Of a stretch of 8,118 nt of DNA, positions 5,267-8,118 are shown piece after piece. This DNA is from Candidatus Bathyarchaeota archaeon. Lineage in GTDB: Archaea > Thermoproteota > Bathyarchaeia > Bathyarchaeales > B26-1. Positions within the stretch are counted from its first letter, which is position 1, and each line of letters begins with the position of its first letter. The translations under genes and the position numbers were made by a program. A model generated the notes under the pieces. That model saw only the letters and a program-made list of their open reading frames with translations. It was not told the DNA's origin and made no database searches. The DNA lies in contig JAGTRH010000057.1 of assembly GCA_018396795.1 (NCBI GenBank), forward strand, positions 1 through 8,118, in the 5' to 3' direction.

Positions 5267-6439
5267 TTGAGGAAGGGTTCGTTGAGAAGTAAGAGAAGCC
5301 CTGAGAAAAACAAGGCCGGAAAGGCCGTTCTAGTTCTTGAGGATGGATCATTCTTCGTTGGCAGGGGCTTTGGAGCCGTAAAAAAAGTCTCTGGTGAAGT
5401 TGTTTTTTCAACTGGCATGGTTGGTTATCCCGAGTCATTAACTGATCCATCATATTATGGGCAGATACTGACTCTAACATATCCGTTAATTGGAAATTAC
5501 GGAGTCCCAGAGTACGATAGCAATAGCTTCGGGATTCCAGTAAACTTCGAATCTATTGGCATTAAGGTCACAGGACTCGTTATTCAAGAACTATGCTCTA
5601 AACCACATCACTGGGCTTCTAAGAGAACTCTTGATGAATGGCTTAAAAGCGAGGGTGTTCCGGGGATATATGGGATAGACACTAGATGTTTAACTAAGAA
5701 ACTCCGTGAAAAGGGTGTTATGCTGGGCATATTAAAGGTATGTAAGGAGGGCGAGGAGCCAAACATAGATAGGTTGCGCAAGGAAGTAAAGAATGTTCAA
5801 GATCCTAATAAACGAGACTTGGTTAGCGAGGTTACCATCAAAGAGCCTATTTACTATGATAGTGGTGGAAGAATTAAGATTGTTTTAGTAGATTGCGGCG
5901 CTAAAGCTGGCATAATAAGATCTTTACTTATGCGCCGTGTTAATATCATTAGAGTCCCATATGACTTCTCGGCTGAAGAGATTCTCGAGTATAAACCAGA
6001 TGGTGTTCTAATAAGTAATGGACCGGGCGACCCAAAGAAATGCACAGAAACAATAGAAAACGTAAGGATTCTAGCAGAAGAGAAAATTTTGATGATGGGC
6101 ATATGCCTTGGAAATCAGATACTATCTTTGGCTATGGGAGGAGACACTTATAAACTGAAGTACGGGCATAGGTCACAGAATCAGCCAGCCTACGACCTTG
6201 AAACCGGACGCTGCTATATAACAATACAGAATCATGGATATGCCGTTAGTGCAGAATCCCTAGAAAAAACAAATCTAAGATGCTGGTTTATAAATGCGAA
6301 TGACAAGACCGTTGAAGGTGTAAAGTTTAAAGACAACTCATCATTCGCCGTTCAATGGCATCCTGAAGCTTCGCCAGGACCTTTTGATACGGAATTCCTT
6401 TTTGATGAATTCCTAAAGAGGGTTGAAAAGTATGCCTAA
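5267..6439 (+). CDS. carA: Carbamoyl phosphate synthase, small (glutaminase) subunit
   Basis: CarA hydrolyses glutamine and channels ammonia to CarB for carbamoyl phosphate synthesis, feeding arginine and pyrimidines. The 390 residues comprise the CarA-specific N-terminal domain (about 20-190; landmarks FSTGMVGYPESLTDPSY at 47-63 and YGIDTRCLTKKLR at 135-147) and a class I glutamine amidotransferase domain (about 203-388). Its catalytic triad is C280 in GICLGNQIL, H365 and E367 in WHPEASPGP. NGPGDP (251-256) and QNHGYAV (321-327) are also present. No ATG or GTG is available: the start is TTG at 5267, or TTG at 5282, which has AGGAAGG 5 bases ahead and may be the better choice (385 residues). 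Either way about 13-18 extra basic residues precede the usual N-terminus. It follows argH closely and overlaps carB. Confidence 0.96.
   Translation: MRKGSLRSKRSPEKNKAGKAVLVLEDGSFFVGRGFGAVKKVSGEVVFSTGMVGYPESLTDPSYYGQILTLTYPLIGNYGVPEYDSNSFGIPVNFESIGIKVTGLVIQELCSKPHHWASKRTLDEWLKSEGVPGIYGIDTRCLTKKLREKGVMLGILKVCKEGEEPNIDRLRKEVKNVQDPNKRDLVSEVTIKEPIYYDSGGRIKIVLVDCGAKAGIIRSLLMRRVNIIRVPYDFSAEEILEYKPDGVLISNGPGDPKKCTETIENVRILAEEKILMMGICLGNQILSLAMGGDTYKLKYGHRSQNQPAYDLETGRCYITIQNHGYAVSAESLEKTNLRCWFINANDKTVEGVKFKDNSSFAVQWHPEASPGPFDTEFLFDEFLKRVEKYA
6418..6424 (+). promoter_or_regulatory. Ribosome binding site of carB, inside carA
   Basis: GAGGGTT near the carA 3' end lies 7 bases ahead of the carB ATG at 6432 and is a moderate Shine-Dalgarno match. 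With the 8-base overlap of the two genes it supports coupled translation of the two subunits in matched amounts. Confidence 0.45.
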
Positions 6440-8118
6440 GTTTGAATGGATTCGTAAGGTCTTAATTCTAGGTAGTGGTGCGATAAAAATCGGTGAAGCA
6501 GCTGAGTTCGACTATTCTGGAAGCCAATGTTTAAAAGCATTGAAGGAAGAAGGGATAGAGACAATCCTAGTTAATCCAAATATCGCAACTATTCAAACTG
6601 ACCCAAGGCTTGCCGGTAAAGTTTATCTTCTGCCAGTTACGCCGGAATATGTAGAGAAAGTTATTGAGAGGGAAAGACCTGATGGTATAATGTTAGGTTT
6701 TGGTGGCCAGACAGCCCTAAACTGTGGTGTAAGCCTAGCGAAGATGGGCATCCTCGAAAAATATGATGTTAAGGTTTTGGGTACATCAATAGAGGCTATT
6801 GAGAAGGCGTCAAATAGGGAAATGTTTAAGCAAACCATGCTCAATGCCGATATACCTGTTCCAAAAAGTGCATCCGCTACATCAATTGAAGAAGCCATTA
6901 AATCCGCTGAAGAGATCGGATATCCAGTCATGGTCAGAGTCGCGTATACGCTGGGTGGTAAGGGCACTGGTGTCGCTTATAGTAAACGTGAGCTGCTCGA
7001 AATTGTTAGTAGAGGTTTGACTCACAGCATGATTAGGCAAGTTCTTGTAGAGGAGTATATTGGACACTGGAAGGAAGTCGAATACGAAGTTATGAGAGAT
7101 TATGAGGACAACTGCATAACTGTTTGTAACATGGAGAATTTTGATCCAATGGGCGTCCATACAGGAGACTCGATTGTTGTCGCCCCCTCACAGACATTAA
7201 CGAACCGAGAATACCATATCCTGCGCTCAGCCTCGATTAGGGCTATACAAGCTTTAGGTGTCGTTGGAGAATGTAACATTCAGTGGGCTCTACATCCGAG
7301 ATCGGAGGAAATAAGGGCTATAGAGGTTAATCCTAGAATGTCCAGAAGCTCCGCTTTAGCCAGTAAAGCCACTGGTTATCCACTCGCCTATATAGCCGCA
7401 AAATTGGCAATAGGCTATACCCTTCCGGAATTAATCAACAAGGTTACAGGCATAACGACAGCTTGTTTTGAACCAGCTTTAGATTACGTTGTCGTGAAAA
7501 TTCCAAGGTGGGATCTGAAGAAATTTAGGAACGCTGACCGGCATATAGGTACGCAGATGAAGTCTGTTGGCGAGGTTATGGCTATTGGCAGAACATTTGA
7601 AGAAGCCCTCCAGAAGGCTGTTAGAATGCTTGACATAGGCAAGATGGGGCTTGTCACAAATGGCGACGAAGATGAACCAGAATCGATAGATGCCATAAGA
7701 GATTGCCTAAAGAACCCAACAGATGAACGCCTATTCAAAATTGTTAAAGCAATAAAAAAAGGAATAACGATTAAAGAGATTTACCGCTTAAGCGGAATAG
7801 ACCCCTGGTTCCTTTATAAAATTCAAAATATTATCGAAATGGAGAAGAGGCTTAAAAAACTTAAAATAAATGATAAGGAGGCACTCAGTGTTATTAAGGA
7901 GGCCAAGCGCCTAGGGTTCTCAGACGCTCAAATCGCTAAATGCATGAAAATAAGCGAAAGTGAAGTTAGGCAATTCCGTAAGGTTCATGGAGTAATACCT
8001 GTTGTTAAGCAGATTGATACGTTAGCTGCTGAATGGCCTGCTAAAACAAACTACCTCTACATGACTTATAATGGCGACGAAGATGACATTAAATTCGATG
8101 CAGAGAAAAAGAAAGTTA
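6432..8118 (+). CDS. carB: Carbamoyl phosphate synthase, large subunit (N-terminal half, cut by the window edge)
   Basis: CarB makes carbamoyl phosphate from bicarbonate, ammonia and two ATP. The frame is open from the ATG to the window end (562 residues), about half of the usual 1,050-1,100. The carboxyphosphate domain is complete: LILGSGAIKIGEAAEFDYSG (11-30), FGGQTALNCG (90-99), the ATP-grasp block YPVMVRVAYTLGGKGTG (164-180, with R169), CNIQW (281-285, metal-site Q284), and IEVNPRMSRSSALASKATGYP (from 297, with E298, N300 and R302). From about 405 to 550 comes the helical oligomerisation domain. The second (carbamate kinase) half and the allosteric domain lie beyond the edge. Wording such as EAAEFDYSGSQCLKALKEE and PRWDLKKF resembles archaeal and eukaryotic CAD-type enzymes more than E. 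coli. The start overlaps the carA stop by 8 bases. Confidence 0.96.
   Translation, partial: MPKFEWIRKVLILGSGAIKIGEAAEFDYSGSQCLKALKEEGIETILVNPNIATIQTDPRLAGKVYLLPVTPEYVEKVIERERPDGIMLGFGGQTALNCGVSLAKMGILEKYDVKVLGTSIEAIEKASNREMFKQTMLNADIPVPKSASATSIEEAIKSAEEIGYPVMVRVAYTLGGKGTGVAYSKRELLEIVSRGLTHSMIRQVLVEEYIGHWKEVEYEVMRDYEDNCITVCNMENFDPMGVHTGDSIVVAPSQTLTNREYHILRSASIRAIQALGVVGECNIQWALHPRSEEIRAIEVNPRMSRSSALASKATGYPLAYIAAKLAIGYTLPELINKVTGITTACFEPALDYVVVKIPRWDLKKFRNADRHIGTQMKSVGEVMAIGRTFEEALQKAVRMLDIGKMGLVTNGDEDEPESIDAIRDCLKNPTDERLFKIVKAIKKGITIKEIYRLSGIDPWFLYKIQNIIEMEKRLKKLKINDKEALSVIKEAKRLGFSDAQIAKCMKISESEVRQFRKVHGVIPVVKQIDTLAAEWPAKTNYLYMTYNGDEDDIKFDAEKKKV

Noticed and set aside
6623..7160. Open frames on both strands within carB (for example minus 6623-6967 and 6882-7160, plus 6799-7020)
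   Set aside because: The carB frame runs without a stop from 6432 to the window end and contains all expected ATP-grasp motifs; the others overlap it in wrong frames.
1..8118. CRISPR array, tRNA/rRNA genes, insertion sequence or attachment site
   Set aside because: No spaced direct repeats, no cloverleaf-like segments with CCA-adjacent T-arm sequence, no transposase or integrase motifs and no terminal inverted repeats were seen on either strand.
8080..8118. carB appearing truncated to half length
   Set aside because: The open frame runs into the window edge right after the oligomerisation domain, with no stop. This is a cut by the window, not a split gene, as far as the sequence shows.

Overview
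The window looks like a piece of an archaeal chromosome, probably from the TACK / Thermoproteota side (Bathyarchaeia-like is my best guess, made without a database search). The reasons are A/T-rich TATA-type boxes 30-40 bases ahead of several starts, short or absent leaders, TTG and GTG starts, AGA/AGG-rich arginine codons, a small archaeal ACT-domain protein, a four-cysteine (type 4) uracil-DNA glycosylase, and a CarB N-terminal half of the archaeal/eukaryotic (CAD-like) flavour. By eye the GC content is about 40% throughout, with no visible compositional break.

Layout. Positions 1-119 hold a possible 3' tail of an upstream gene and a candidate promoter. Then come a type 4 uracil-DNA glycosylase (120-725) and a 173-base gap with a candidate hairpin, a T-tract and a possible tiny ORF. 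A sugar phosphate isomerase/epimerase-like TIM-barrel protein (899-1726) follows. It converges, across a 25-base gap, on a minus-strand ACT-domain protein (1752-2417). A 90-base divergent promoter region (2418-2507) separates the ACT gene from a plus-strand run: argG (start 2508 or 2526, end 3728), argH (3735-5240), carA (start 5267 or 5282, end 6439) and the first half of carB (6432 to the window edge). Gaps in this run are 6, about 26 (or 41) and -8 bases, so it is very probably an operon.

Function. CarA and CarB make carbamoyl phosphate from glutamine, bicarbonate and ATP. Ornithine carbamoyltransferase, not in this window, would turn it into citrulline. ArgG and ArgH then convert citrulline and aspartate to arginine plus fumarate. 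Carbamoyl phosphate also feeds pyrimidine synthesis. The divergent ACT-domain protein shares a promoter region with this operon and is the most interesting unknown: its position and ligand-binding fold suggest a sensor of arginine or a related amino acid, but that is inference. The glycosylase and the TIM-barrel protein appear to be unrelated neighbours.

I see no mobile element, CRISPR array, tRNA, rRNA or defence system. The window is mostly housekeeping metabolism. The items worth a second look are the ACT protein and the palindrome over its start codon, the start region of argG, and non-consensus active-site residues in ArgH.
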